Shown: piece by piece, positions 34,006 to 45,631 of the stretch
Position numbering within the stretch: position 1 is the stretch's first letter
Layout of the letters: each line of letters starts with the position of its first letter
Source: Haematobia irritans
Lineage: Eukaryota; Arthropoda; Insecta; Diptera; Muscidae
Direction of reading: 5' to 3'
NCBI RefSeq assembly: GCF_050003625.1
Contig: NC_134401.1
Span: 1,550,001-1,614,000 of the forward strand
Length of the DNA stretch: 64,000 nt
Notes under the pieces: model-generated
The model's database searches: none
The model's input: the letters and a program-made list of their open reading frames with translations, nothing else
What the model was told of the DNA's origin: nothing
Translations under genes and position numbers: made by a program

Positions 34006-36740
34006 CACCTTCGCCGTTTTTGAAGAGCCGACTTGTGACGTCACGAATTTTTGGATAATTATCAACTTAAAATGATCTATATGACATTCCCATTCAAAGT
34101 CGGATTTCGGCAAACATCAACTGTCGACTTGATTTTCAATGACTCATTCACTACCTGCAGAAGGATAAAGCGGTCACAGTAACGTATTATGTCAAATTAT
34201 TGGGTCGAATAGACGTTGTTCAAAATCAATTCTATTTAATGAAATTTATTCCATTTTAATTCAAATAATAAAAATAATTCGGATTATTTCATATTAAAGC
34301 TGGCTTATTTGGCCACTTACTCAATAAATACATTTTGAAAAGTTACAAACATTTTGAAATAGATTATTTCAATTTGCTTATTTTTGTGTGTGCCCTTTTT
34401 TCCATAAATATTTATGGGATATATTTTACATAGATCTCATGCCCGCTCCATAGAGACAGGTATAGTTATTTACTTATTCATGGCAGAACATTAACTTAAT
34501 TTTCCCCGACTAAATGTAAAGGAAATTGCTTAACAGCAGCAGCAGCATGGTTATGTGCATTTATACTCGACTTAAATGAAACTGAGAAGGTAAAAGCTCC
34601 GTTATCGGCGATACAACTATGTTGTTAAGTGCCAACATCAATGTTGCCCCCGTTTAATCTCATTTAAACCAAGTACATCTGCTTGTATATATGAGTGTAA
34701 GTACATGTATTTATAAGTGTATGTATATGTATGACTGTGTGTGTGTGTGTTTGGTTGTGAATAAAATCATGCATACCAAAGTCAAGCATTCATGTGCCAT
34801 ATCCCTACCAAATGAAGCGATGATGCTAATGACTACGATGATGATGGCAATGAGTTGCTTATTATGAGAATAAAGTCAGTCTTCCATATAGCCACTGAGT
34901 CCGTCTGTCTGACAAGTATGTCCGTCTGTGTAACCATTTGTCCATGTGCGCTTCCACTTTGTGATGGTGTTAAATAGTTTTTCCACCAAATAGCCCAAAC
35001 TAAATGCATATTGAAGTTATGGTAGGTATGCATGTCATGCATGTGTTAGTGTTGGTGTGTCACCACACCACACATAGCATTTAGTTGGTTGGTTTTTTTT
35101 CTGCTGAGTTCAAACCATTGCTAGTGTTGCCACGAAATGTTGAATAAATACAAAAAAATTCATTTATATTTATGTGCATGCATTTAATTCAGAGCTCAAA
35201 CATGGGCACAACATGCACAAAGAGACCATTTTGTGTTAATATTTAATAACAAAGTCGCATACTGGCGTGGTAGCTCTTACACACTCAAGAAGAAATTCAT
35301 AGACTTCAAGTGAAGTGAACTCAGAACAGAGTGGCGTGGCGAGGGGCGATACAGTCCAGAAGAAGTTACAAAAGTATAGACGAAAAAAAAATGTTGAAAA
35401 ATTTCTCATCTACAAGTCGCAAAGGAAGAGGTAGAAATTAAGTCGAGTTGTGTTCCATTTTGCCCGTACAAAAAGTTGAAAAACGAACCCCTCGTGAAAC
35501 CTAAAAGTAGGCTACAAATAATAAACGTATGCCACACATACATACCTGAAGAGAAACGAAAGGAGGTACTCAACAAAATAAAACAAAACGTTGAAGAAAG
35601 AAAACAAAAAAGTGCCTCGAGATATTTGTTATGCCCCGAGGAATGAGTATTTCACTCTGTTGGCCTGGAGGCCATGAACTGGGTAAGCGTGAATATGCGC
35701 TACCAGGCACAAAAACAAGAAAATAACAAACCGGACTGTGGTCATTTTGTAAAAGCTTTTCGGTGGGTCCTTTCACATCCTGATAGTGGCAGACATTGGT
35801 GATAAATGCATTCGTTACATATGGAAGTAGGAAGTTATCTTCACTATCCCCCTTCCGCCAATGAGAATAGACACGTTTAATGGTTGTTGGTTGGCCTTCG
35901 CTTGTGTGTACCTCTCTCGTATTCCTACCATCTGATGATTCTGATTCCTTTCAATTTGGCTTGTTAAGCTCTACAGAATTGTATATTAACGTATGTGTGT
36001 GCTCGTGTGTACGTTTGGAATGGTTTATATGTGTGTGTGTAAGATTTTCAACCGGTTTATATGTATTACACTTATTTAGGTTAATTCCCAATTACTGTGT
36101 AAATTACTTAAAAAATAAAATTGACACTGTGTTTACAATGTAGCCGGGTAAAGGTATTCTCATACCAATGAACATGGAAGTGCTTTACAAGTAGTATGGA
36201 CTAATATGCGAGGTACTAATCGAAAAGTTTTCAAAAATGAAAAAAAAAAAAATCTTTGCATACCAATTGCAGGCACATGATTGGGTCTAAATCTAGATTA
36301 AAGTTTTTCTTAATTTTGGGTAAAATTTAATACTGAGATGTTTTTGTTGAATGGTATACTTGAGAAATGGAAACCTTTTGTTTTTTTTTTTGATTATATT
36401 GGTTGACTTTACCAAAATGAATAATAATAGGAATCAGCAGTTGCCCCCTAAAGATAACTATTGAGGATGTGAGAATCCGAAATTAAAGAATGTGAAAATC
36501 TTCTAAATTAAGAGATACTTTTATACATTGAAAAATTCCGATTTAATACGAAAAATTAACTAATTTAAATTTACGTAGGGTAAAGAAATTGTTGTAGAAG
36601 GAAGTTTATAAAGTTTCTAAGATTTTTTTGTATTAAATTTGCGATACGCGCATTAGAAATTTACATCCTTCAATGAAAACCAATGGCCTCGAAACTCCTT
36701 GATTCCTTAATAGTATAATGGTAAGTCCAAGGTAAAGTAT
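34006..36740. other. Stretch without recognisable gene
   Basis: A (TG)n tract lies at 34737-34751 and a CAG triplet run near 34540. Frames of 60-87 residues lack motifs. At 35330-35530 the base composition is more balanced, but no exon is supported. Confidence 0.4.
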
Positions 36741-36789
36741 AATGGGAGTCCATATTAGGCTCACTTATGCCACTCAGTCCATTTTGCAA

Positions 36790-37380
36790 GTGGTAAATAA
36801 AAAAAGTGAACCCTCCATTTCACTAAAGCCAATTTAACTTTCTTTTAGTTCATGGAATTATTATGTTTGGACAAAGTTTCCTTTGCTCTAATAATTTTGT
36901 GCGTGCGTTAGTTAAATTAACTAAAAAAGGGAACAATTATATGCAAATGAAGCATATAGATTTACTAAATTCGTACTTCTCTCGAAATGGTTCATTATTT
37001 TTTTAAATTTGTAAACTTTACTGCAATTGCGTCCATATTGAACTTTATACGGCACTAATGACATTCTTGCAATTTTGAACTCCAGGTTTTCCTTCAAACT
37101 ACAAAATTTTCTTCAACAAGTGAAAAAAGTTATGTTAAAGTGGCAGCCCAAATAAGTTTCAGGCTCACTTAGACAATTCAGTCCATTGTGATAGGTTAGT
37201 TTAAAGTGGCAAAAAGTTACTTATATCTAATAAATTTTCTTGAATTTCTCGAAAACTATTTACTTATTTTTGTGTGTCAGCGTTTGTAATACAGTAAATA
37301 AAATTTCTATAAATAACCTAAATTTTCTAAAATTACCCAAACTGTTTCTTCCTGTTGGGTTCACTGTTTTTTCAGTGTGT
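36790..37380 (-). mobile_element. M4 element nested in SINE B
   Basis: The left end (aaaaaaagtgaaccctcc) and right end (gggttcactgttttttcagt) are inverted. The interior has gtgcgtgcgttagttaaatt, aaattttcttcaacaagtg and gtaatacagtaaataaaatt, all matching 18183-18660 in reverse complement. It is split by a short SINE fragment at 37146-37200. Confidence 0.6.
37146..37200 (-). mobile_element. SINE A, 5'-truncated copy inside M4
   Basis: Only the tail is present (gcccaaataagtttcaggct, cacttagacaattcagtcca, ttgtgatag). It is flanked by TTAAAGTGGCA at 37135-37145 and 37201-37211, an 11-bp direct repeat of the kind left by LINE-type target-primed insertion. Its first bases resemble the SINE end itself (gtggcagcc), so the duplication may be shorter. 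Confidence 0.6.
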
Positions 37381-37564
37381 TGTTCGCTGAATGACAAGGG
37401 ACCTATTTTTTATAGTATAGTCTGAACGGCGATACACATTACAGTGAAACCTTATATATAGCTCCAAAATATCACCAACAACTTTTTGGTGTTGAAGCTG
37501 GGATTGAACCCATGACCCTATGTATGCAAGGCTGGCATGCTATAAATATTGTATAAAACATTTT

Positions 37565-37815
37565 TATTTAAAAAATAATCGATAAATTAGCTAACATTTC
37601 CAGTCTTGTTTTTCTTTTCAAATTCTTTTAAATATAAAAATAAATTTTATTTATATTTCACTTTGATTGACTGACATTTACCCATTAATGAATTGCCTTG
37701 TTAATTTTTATAGAATTTACTAAATGAGATATTTTAAAGAAACTGCGTCTTTTGCTTGGAATCGATACTAAAATTGTCAAAAACTATGCATACAAGTAAA
37801 CTTTATTCATTTAAG
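37565..37815 (+). mobile_element. M2 element fragment (right part)
   Basis: attttaaagaaactgcgtct, tgcttggaatcgatactaaa and acaagtaaacttta follow the right end of copy b (26570-26665) in order. The terminus is decayed and the left part is not clearly identifiable. Confidence 0.5.
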
Positions 37816-39150
37816 AGTAAATTATTATCCCTCAACAGTTTGCTTAGAAAATTGAGACTAATTTTACTCCCATCCCTCGTTTTTTGAATTCTCTTACGTG
37901 GGTAAATTTGAAACTTTACAGAAAATTGTTGTTTAACCTCTTTAAGTGTAATCCTTTTACATATTCTATTATAAAATTAAATAAATTGACACATTTTACT
38001 TGGCATTCATATTTTATGATGACAGATGACAAGCTTGCTTATATTATTAGATTAGTTGCTGGAATGAGATTCTTGGGCAAATGTGATTACATTGAAATAA
38101 AAAGCAAATTCAATACTCAAATACTGTAATAAATTATTTAAGTTTTTATGTAATTTTAATATACATTGAAAGGCATAGAAGATAATTAAATTGTCAACTC
38201 GGAGTATAATTTAAAGACATTTTAAATGATATTTGACTAATTTGGCGCTATGCATGATAAAACTCTCGGAAGAAAAAACTTCAGAGCATTAAATTGTTCT
38301 AACTCTGGGATCCTTTCTTTTGCAAAGATCCTATTAAAACATAACAAATTATAATCAGAATTATTTTTTGTTTCTTATTGTAATATACACAGTATTTATG
38401 TGAACATAAACCCCAAATTATTCCTAGACCATAGAGGCGTCAAATAGGCGACCCTATCATAGATTCCAAATAAAATTTTAATACAAATAATTTTTAAGAT
38501 ATACAAGATAGCGTAAAGCTCTTAAAAATGTTAAAGTCAATCAACTACTTTTATTTATTGTATGATAACTTTTTGCATCAATCGCCTGGAAAAAATGTTA
38601 AAACAATAATTCTGCCAGTGGCTTATATTCTTGAATACCTTTTGGTTTTAAAAATGCATAAAACCAATATACCAACTACTGCAGGTAATCCATAATCCAT
38701 ATATTCTGACTTGTTTCATCCATATAGCCAGCAAAAATGGTACGAGTGTACTTTGAAAGGCAACAACGACAACAGCAAGTCGATGATGCAGATATAATGA
38801 CTGATATTTTAATTTTTCATATGAACAATCATGCAGTCCAATACACTTGAAGTCAGCCAAAAGTCACTGGCTGACTGCATCATTCATGGTAGTCATTCTC
38901 GTTAACTCCCTCCAACGAATTGTGTACATGAAATAACCTCAAGCATGCAAATCGTTTTGAATGACTCCAACCAACAAAGGCATTACTTTAGCTTTATATG
39001 TGGATGTGTGAGTAGGAAATATGGCGTTAATACACTGAGAGAAATATGTACAGTATTTTAAGTTTTATAAGCGGAGAGCCCGGATATGTAATAAACCTAC
39101 AAGAAAAATAATAAATATGTTGTAGTCTTATAAAGGCGGTATCACGAGGC
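37816..39150. other. AT-rich stretch, no gene recognised
   Basis: The 81-residue + frame at 37884-38129 and the 70-residue minus frame at 38648-38860 match nothing known to me. Confidence 0.4.
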
Positions 39151-39164
39151 AAATCCTTGGACTC

Positions 39165-39980
39165 TGAGGCGGCGATTAGCTCTTTATTTTACTAATCGTT
39201 GAGTTGCTTTTTTAAGTTATGATGAGGCAGCAACTGGTAGCTTAATTTAATTGTATCGACTGAAAGTGTGAGCCGGAGCGTTATCATGGTGAACGAACAC
39301 TATTTTCTTTGCCAAGTCGGACGTAAACCATTGTTGTTTGTTCCTCACAAATTTCATTGTTTGACTATATCTTGTCCAGTTAATAGTAACTGATTTCCAA
39401 TGATGAAATAACATATATCCAAGATTATTTGGTAATGAGAGGGATTACTGTATACACTAGCGGTATCCAGAATGTGCCACGATATCCATGTTTCATCAAT
39501 TATCGCAAAACTCTCCCGCACTTAACTCTCAAATGCACAAGAACACTGATTCCTCCAGAGAAATATATACAAGTTTGGTTTCAGTTTACACAGAAGTACT
39601 ATAGATTTCCGGGAAAACATATTTTTTAAAACTGCGCTATGATGTTTTAAATGCAACAAACTTGATTCCATAGGATTCGTAAGTATTTATTTCTTGTTGT
39701 GTCTTAAATGATACAGTGCGAATTTAAGGGTTAAACTGCGTATAAAGTGAATTTACTATTGCCTGCATTTTCTCTTTCACAGGCGAAAAACTCCACGCAG
39801 AATATAATCCTCGCCATCTTTTGAAATGCCTATTGCCTTCAGCTGTCTCACTTTCAATCGGACGTCTGTCAACACAAGATCGTTGATTTTATTCACTTTA
39901 ACATCCATATCAGCAGTTTTCAGGACATCGTCGTGAAGGTTACAAATGGCGACTGGTTATATGATTCTATGAAGTTCAAA
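39165..39980 (-). pseudogene. Old mariner transposase relic, split
   Basis: Read on the minus strand, three mariner landmarks occur in the right order in different frames. A helix-turn-helix-like part, NKINDLVLTDVRLKVRQLKA then GISKDG, lies at about 39815-39905. First Asp, IDETWI, lies at 39482-39499. Second Asp, HHDNAPAH, lies at 39268-39291, preceded by DLAKKIVFV, with QLLPHH further on. A stop follows the second Asp block within about six codons. The HHDNAPAH form differs from the Himar1-type copy (HQDNAPCH), so this is another, older lineage. A piggyBac-MITE fragment sits between the helix-turn-helix and catalytic parts. Terminal repeats were not found. Confidence 0.6.
39615..39730 (-). 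mobile_element. Truncated piggyBac-type MITE
   Basis: In reverse complement it starts CCCTTAAATTCGCACTGTAT and runs through tcaagtttgttgcatttaaa and acatcatagcgc. This matches the first ~115 bp of the element at 7214-7610. TTAA borders the intact end (39731-39734); the other end is missing. Confidence 0.65.
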
Positions 39981-39999
39981 ACTTTGCTAAGCGCGTCTT

Positions 40000-42512
40000 A
40001 TACCTCTCGTTCAACTCAAGACCCACAGAAGTGATTTTTTTTTAAATTTATTCATTGCTTCGTCGCGATTATTCTTCAGTGTATGCATGTGTACGATATT
40101 CACATGTTAAATCCCTCGTTCACTTTATCTAGGCAGTGGTGCAATGTCCATGCAAAACAAATGAATGACGGACAGACGTGAAGCACAACTGAACCCCAGA
40201 AGAGTCCTCCATTTTTGTGCAATGTTAAACATTGTTAGCAATTCCTTTTTTAATTCGCTCTCTTCATCATCGCCCAGTGAAATTGTAGCCGTCCTACGGT
40301 AATATTGTGTGGGCGAATGTTGCCGCTGCGACCGTGGGAAAGGAAACGGATGTGGCGATGGTGGTGTGGGTGGTTGAAGATGAGGTTTTGCTGGCATAGC
40401 CATGGCCCGTTAAGTTTCATTTGCCCTGTTGTGTATGTATAAGCTTTGCAATTAAGTAATATGTCCTTGGTAGGATAATGTTAAGTGGCGCGTGAAATTA
40501 CATTAATCATTGATGGTATTTACTCTCGTTTTAGCCCGCTCGCTCACTGACTGAGAGTGTGCATAATGGGGAGGTAAATTCTTAAGTCTGTAGTTTTGTT
40601 TTACACTTGACTTTTGTGTGTGTCTGTATGTGTGTTGGATAGAGGATAATGGCGATTTCATCACTGCTGCATGCCAATCACTCACTCAGCCATTCTTTCG
40701 TTGTCCCAAACGCCTAGTCTACGTGCTTTGGTTGCTGCTTTTGTTTGGATTTGTACTTGTCTCGGCTTTGTCAATGACTTCAATGGACTGTCAATGTGTC
40801 AATAAAAGGATTTTTAGTTTAGTCCTTGTACTCTTTGTTGTATTTCGACAAAATAATGGGCAAAAAAGGATAATGTCAAATTAAAATTAATTATGTATTA
40901 ATTGGTCGCCATGGTGGCAAAGCATTGACTATGGAGAGCTTCATTTGTATCTCAGCCAAGGTCCTTTGTTTGGGTTTGGCTTGTCCATTATCTATTGGCC
41001 CATGTTTGGTTGTTGTTTGAGCTTTTCTGTCCCTGTTTTGTTTAATTTATGTAGTATTACCATGTCTGTTAGTTAAGAGTTTTTCGTTTTTTATTTTTGT
41101 TTTTGGAAAGTCCTTTTTGTTTGCAACTCTCCCTCCATCTTTGATAACATGACAAGTGACAGCAAATCCTAATCGACAGACCATTTAGCACATATCGAAG
41201 GACCCTCTGCCGGTGCTACTAGGGTCTTATGTTGGCCAGAGATAAGCTTCAAGCTAGACGTGGATTTTCCATTTTACACTAAACGCCTTGTGGCTAAGGC
41301 TTCAGCATCACACCTGTCGTAGGGGAGAAGTGTTGGCACATCCTACCACACATTGGCTCCATCAAACAGCATAACTATCCTCTAGGGCAAATGTAAATAA
41401 ATCTTTCTTATTATCCTTTTAGTAAAATGTCTTTGTCTTCGCCTTGTCTCTGCATAGTGGGACCAAAATTTCAGGGAGAGCTTTTTTGAGATTTGTTTTT
41501 TCCAAGATATTTTCTTTTTTTTTTTGCTTTAGGATAAAAACTATGCTGGTTGGGCTTTGATACTAATTTGCACTTTACCAGATAAAAACATTGTATGTCC
41601 TTAGAAGGGATTTGCTTCATGTTCAACACTAACCCACCCACAAATGTTCTCTTCTGTAGGTGTATGGGATTCCAATCACTCATACTCCTGTACAAACACA
41701 CATAGTTTTTTGTTACTGTAAAATGTTTTGATGGTAGTTCCATTAAGTATCCTTTTTTTGTGCTGTAGCTTGTTTTTGAAGAGTGAAGAGGAAAATAATG
41801 TTTGTTGCCAGTGTCGAAAGGATTCTTAGACTGCTTTCAGGATTATTTGATTTCGAATTCATTTTGATAACTACTTACATGCCTGTAGAAGAGTAAATCG
41901 AAGAGGTTTTCACTTGCTTCGACACCGCATTGTAGTAAAAACGAGTGAGCTAGAGAGAGAGGATGAGAATGAGTCTTCTTCCCATATCCACATTCCAATA
42001 AGGATACAAGTGAATTTCGATTGAAAATGTTAAAGTTCATCAAAGGCGAGTGGTTCTTCATCTTTGCCAAGTGTTGGCCTTTTTGAACAAATGAAAAATG
42101 TGAAATCTTTCCATTTATTTGGTCCTTGGTCGTTTGTGTGTGAGAGAATGGTTTGTGTAGCACCGAGATCTTCTATTTGCGGGTGCTCGTAGGTCTTTGT
42201 AAATGGCTCTCGAAGATAATTGAATGAATTTAAGAACATTCTTTGCTAAGAGAGCATGTAGACATGATTTTCTACAACAAATACGATGAAATAAGATAGG
42301 GTCAATATTTACAAGGCATGAAAGGGGTGTCACATGGATATGGATGGCGAGTTGTTACATGGTTTATTACACATGAATAGAATAATTTTGTATTTCAATC
42401 TATGATAAGGCCAAAGGCAGAGAATTTTTTATAATTAAAAAAACAACAACAGTTCAAAATGAAATTTTTGAGAAAAATTTTTTTGAGATATCTAGGTGAG
42501 GTTGGAAATACT
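40000..42512. other. Stretch of more balanced base composition, no gene recognised
   Basis: Frames at 40125-40403 (minus, proline-rich start), 40618-40884 (+) and 41471-41743 (minus) have no motif or flanking splice signals that I can defend. The stretch lacks the repeat families found elsewhere, so it may be under constraint. Confidence 0.35.
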
Positions 42513-42718
42513 GGCAGCCCGATAGTTTTAGCTCACCATCCCGATTCTATGTTTGGCTCAATGACAAGGGGCCTTCATTTTATAGCCGGATCCGAACGGC
42601 GTTGAACATTACGATGCAACCACTTGGAGAAGCTTTGAAACATTCAGGACTGTTAGTAGTATTCCTGAGAGGAGCAAAACAGACATGCTAACCATTGCCC
42701 CTCTGTGGATCCCTGAGA
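42513..42718 (-). mobile_element. tRNA-derived SINE, internally deleted
   Basis: In + order: ctggcagcccgatag, ttggctcaatgacaaggggc, tttatagccggatccgaacg, gcgttgaacat, acttggagaagctttgaaac, ttcctgagagg, then the head side gacatgctaaccattgcccc. The B-box segment is missing, so it could not be transcribed from its own promoter. Confidence 0.65.
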
Positions 42719-42866
42719 TACCTCTATTGAGAGGAGAAACATTAGGCTGGAAAACATGTTTATATATTTGTATTTATTTATATCCTATTTTTGTTATGTG
42801 TATTTATGTTTTTTTTAGCAGGAAAATATGATTTGAATCCAAGTTAAAAATATTAAATTAAGATTT

Positions 42867-43007
42867 ACAGCCTGTTTCTGTACTTCGAACGAGCTCTATC
42901 GATCGACTGAAATGGAAACAAACAGCTGAATTTATAACCAAAAATCAGCTGTTTCTATGCATTTCAGTCGATCGATAGAACTCGTTCGACATACAGAAAC
43001 AGGCTGT
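42867..43007. mobile_element. 141-bp near-perfect palindromic MITE (PIF/Harbinger-like)
   Basis: The left arm acagcctgtttctgtacttc, gaacgagctctatcgatcga, ctgaaatg is mirrored by the right arm, which ends tcgttcgacatacagaaaca, ggctgt. Arms of about 48 bases have only a few mismatches, and the centre holds a second pair (aaacagctga / tcagctgttt). If the ends are CAGCCTG...CAGGCTG, TTA lies on both sides, the 3-bp target typical of PIF/Harbinger. The single strand would fold into a long hairpin. Confidence 0.7.
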
Positions 43008-43321
43008 TAGTGTCTGAAAGCTCTCTCCATCTGATAACTCGACTACGCTTTTATTAAAGCGTGATTTTTTATAACCGAATTGAATCAAGTTTGACAATAG
43101 ACCATAACAGTTATGTCCCTTTTCTCGCAAGGAAAATAAACTACTTCACATGATGTATAGATTAAAAAACTCAAGTCATAGTGATTACCGATATTGGTTA
43201 CAGTGTCTTGGTTATTTTTGTAAGACGTTACTTTTTTAATAAGGCTTTAATTTTTTTTTTTTTAAATAATATACAATTTTCATCAATTTTCCTAATACAA
43301 GTTTCTTCTTCTTTCTTGTAG

Positions 43322-43366
43322 GTAATTAACACAAAATGCTTGGAAATCAAAATATTCCTATGTATG
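43322..43366 (+). CDS. Candidate small exon with a start codon (gene unknown)
   Basis: Upstream lies ctaat (a branch-point match, adenine about 27 bases before the acceptor), a pyrimidine tract tttcttcttctttcttgt and AG at 43320-43321. The exon begins gtaattaacacaaa. ATG at 43336 has the fly-like context CACAAAATG. The frame MLGNQNIPMY then runs open to a strong donor GTAAGA at 43367, leaving one base of the next codon (phase 1). So 14 bases of 5' leader and 31 bases of coding sequence fit a spliced first coding exon. I do not recognise the protein from ten residues, and no partner exon is identified. A chance assembly of these signals in AT-rich DNA is possible but all five are good. Confidence 0.5.
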
Positions 43367-43547
43367 GTAAGAACTATAAAAATTATATTTATTCTCACAA
43401 AAGATTTTTCTATCGGGTTTGATTCCGATGTACAAAAGAGAATTGGTTCTTAAAAGATTGCCCAAGACTGGCTCTTCGGGTGGTCCTTATAAACATTCTT
43501 CAGATGTGCCCTTTGGAATGGGTCCAAGTCGTGTTCTAAAGTATAAT

Positions 43548-43690
43548 GTAAATTTACCCTGTATATGACAAATCCATATTAAAGTGACCCATCCCTTTCA
43601 TACGTTTTGAACAGAAGTAGAACTGCTCCATATACACCAGGGACTAGTTGTATACAGATCCTTGGATTGGATCCATTTCCATTTTATTGG
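43548..43690 (+). repeat. Dispersed repeat R1, copy 2
   Basis: tttaccctgtatatgacaaa, tccatattaaagtgaccc, catacaccagggactag-like text, tccttggattggatccattt. It follows the same order as 3845-3990. Confidence 0.5.
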
Positions 43691-45050
43691 TAAATATGAA
43701 AGTCCAGGAATGTCCATTAAATATCAAAAATTTTACGCCTTGTTATATGTCGAATAACATCAATTGAATAGGATTGATGTTAAGTATAATATAGTCGATT
43801 ATGGCTGAATTTTCCAATTCCTTAATTGTTGAACATATATCGTTTAATGAATGAGCTTGCAACTTTTTTTGTTACAAATTGTATATGAAAAAGTTACGTT
43901 GTTGAATTTTTAAAACAAACAAACAAAATGTATATCAATATATTTCGATACAATTTTTTGGCTTTGTGTATTCTTGATATATATGAGTACAAATATCGAG
44001 AATTTGCATCAATATTGATAACTCAATAAAAAAAAAAGAAAATAAAACTGCAGTAGTCATCTTCATCATGATCTGTGATACGAAAACAAAAATCTCGAAA
44101 AGTGTAAAGAGTCAATTGGGATATGGGTGATTGCAGTAAAGATTTTGTGATGTGATTTTTTTTAAAGCAAAACCAAATTTGAAACCTGCCCATTTTTTTA
44201 AAATAAAGAAATAATAGCTTATGTTAGATTGTCATAAATAGTTTTAGATTTTTTTTTTTAATATTCCTTATGATGGCTGGAAAAATCAATTGTTCTTTTT
44301 ATACAGAATGTTCTTATATGGCAAACCTTATGAAATTATATTTATGTACACTACATGGGGTAAATTATTTGAATACAAAAAAATTGCAAATAATGTATAA
44401 ATGTACAAAAAAAAAAAAATACTTGCTATTGTTAGATAAAGAACCAGGATAAAGTTTCAGAATTGTCTACATGTTAATTATTTCAATTACAACTGAACTT
44501 GATTTTAAGAATTTTCTCGTACCCTCCCCATTCTATATGTATCTGTAAGAGTTTTGTTTTTCTCCTACCAATATAACCTCCTTGATTATTTGCCGTTCAT
44601 AGTGTACGAGTGGATATTTGTGTTGCCATTGTTTTTTACTTTTTCTTTGTTTTCCCTTTTAATTGGAGTGTAAAAGTTTTTCATTTCATTTTCAATTTTT
44701 TTTTATTGTTGTTTTCTCTTCTCTTTGATATTTTGCCCTTTCCCTCATTCACAATCACAATGGTGTCTGGTTGATTTTGCACAGTGTCATTACTATTTGC
44801 GGTTGACATTTACTGACTTTTGTCACTTGATTTTAATAGATTTCACATATCCACACCCATGGTATCAGACAGTTGTTTATGTATGTAGTTGAGCGAATCG
44901 ACACGTACACTCAGATATACATATGTGTGGTTGTGCATTATGTTCATATTGTGAGCTATTTAAATAAATAAATGCTGAATTTGTTTACAGAGTCTGGTGG
45001 GTAGAATGTTGACTAGAAAGAATAATCAAAGCCACGCGGGTTAATCATTG
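43691..45050. other. AT-rich stretch, no gene recognised
   Basis: T-rich tracts near 44560-44720. The 60-residue + frame at 44270-44452 has no motif. Confidence 0.4.
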
Positions 45051-45390
45051 TACCCTCCAAAAAAGTAACGAGTAACGAGAATTTATTAAAATTTGCCAAT
45101 TTTTAATTATGTACGAAATTTTTTCTTTTCACAAAAGTGAAGTAACGAATAAAATCATTGCTACCAAATCATTACTATATTAACCACGCCATAGTTCATT
45201 CTTACTATTTTTGAGAAGTGTATGAAAGTTTTCTTCTATGTTAGCTATCAAAGAATTGATTTGTACGCCCATTGAAATTTAGACCCATGTTTAGTTCACA
45301 ACATTTTTGAGACATACTTGATATAAAGAGAAATTCATTGGGTTGGGGAACATTTCTTAACAAAATTAAAAAAAAAATGTTATCTTCAGT
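45051..45390. mobile_element. M4-like element, reverse of the 850-1200 copy
   Basis: It shares, in reverse complement with 850-1200, the segments around catagttcattcttactatt, ttagttcacaacatttttga and gacatact. Boundaries are approximate and no coding frame is present. Confidence 0.4.
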
Positions 45391-45631
45391 TTGACAAATG
45401 ACAATAAATCTCCTAGTTTTTCTACACCCATTTGGGTTCTAGGCTTTTCCTTTTGACCCACTATAGGCCTTTCCAAGATACATAACATAAGCTCTTGTTT
45501 GGTTCATTCGGCTTATAAATCAATTTCATTATTGGAATTTATAATCTTTCTCGGAAATATTTGTAATTCGTCAAAATTATTATAATCTATTGATTGATTA
45601 ATTTTGCAGACATTTTTTAACTCTTGAGCTT

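Larger units (their letters stand above)
36741..37545 (-). mobile_element. SINE B, host of a three-level nest
   Basis: The tail piece lies at 36741-36795 (attaggctcacttatgccac, tcagtccatttt). The body and head lie at 37385-37545: gaatgacaagggacct, tctgaacggcgatac, ggtgttgaagctgggattga, and a perfect B box GGTTCAATCCC on the minus strand at 37500-37510, with the A-box side tatgcaaggctggcatgcta. The M4 element between them splits it. Part of the middle of the SINE is missing. Confidence 0.6.
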
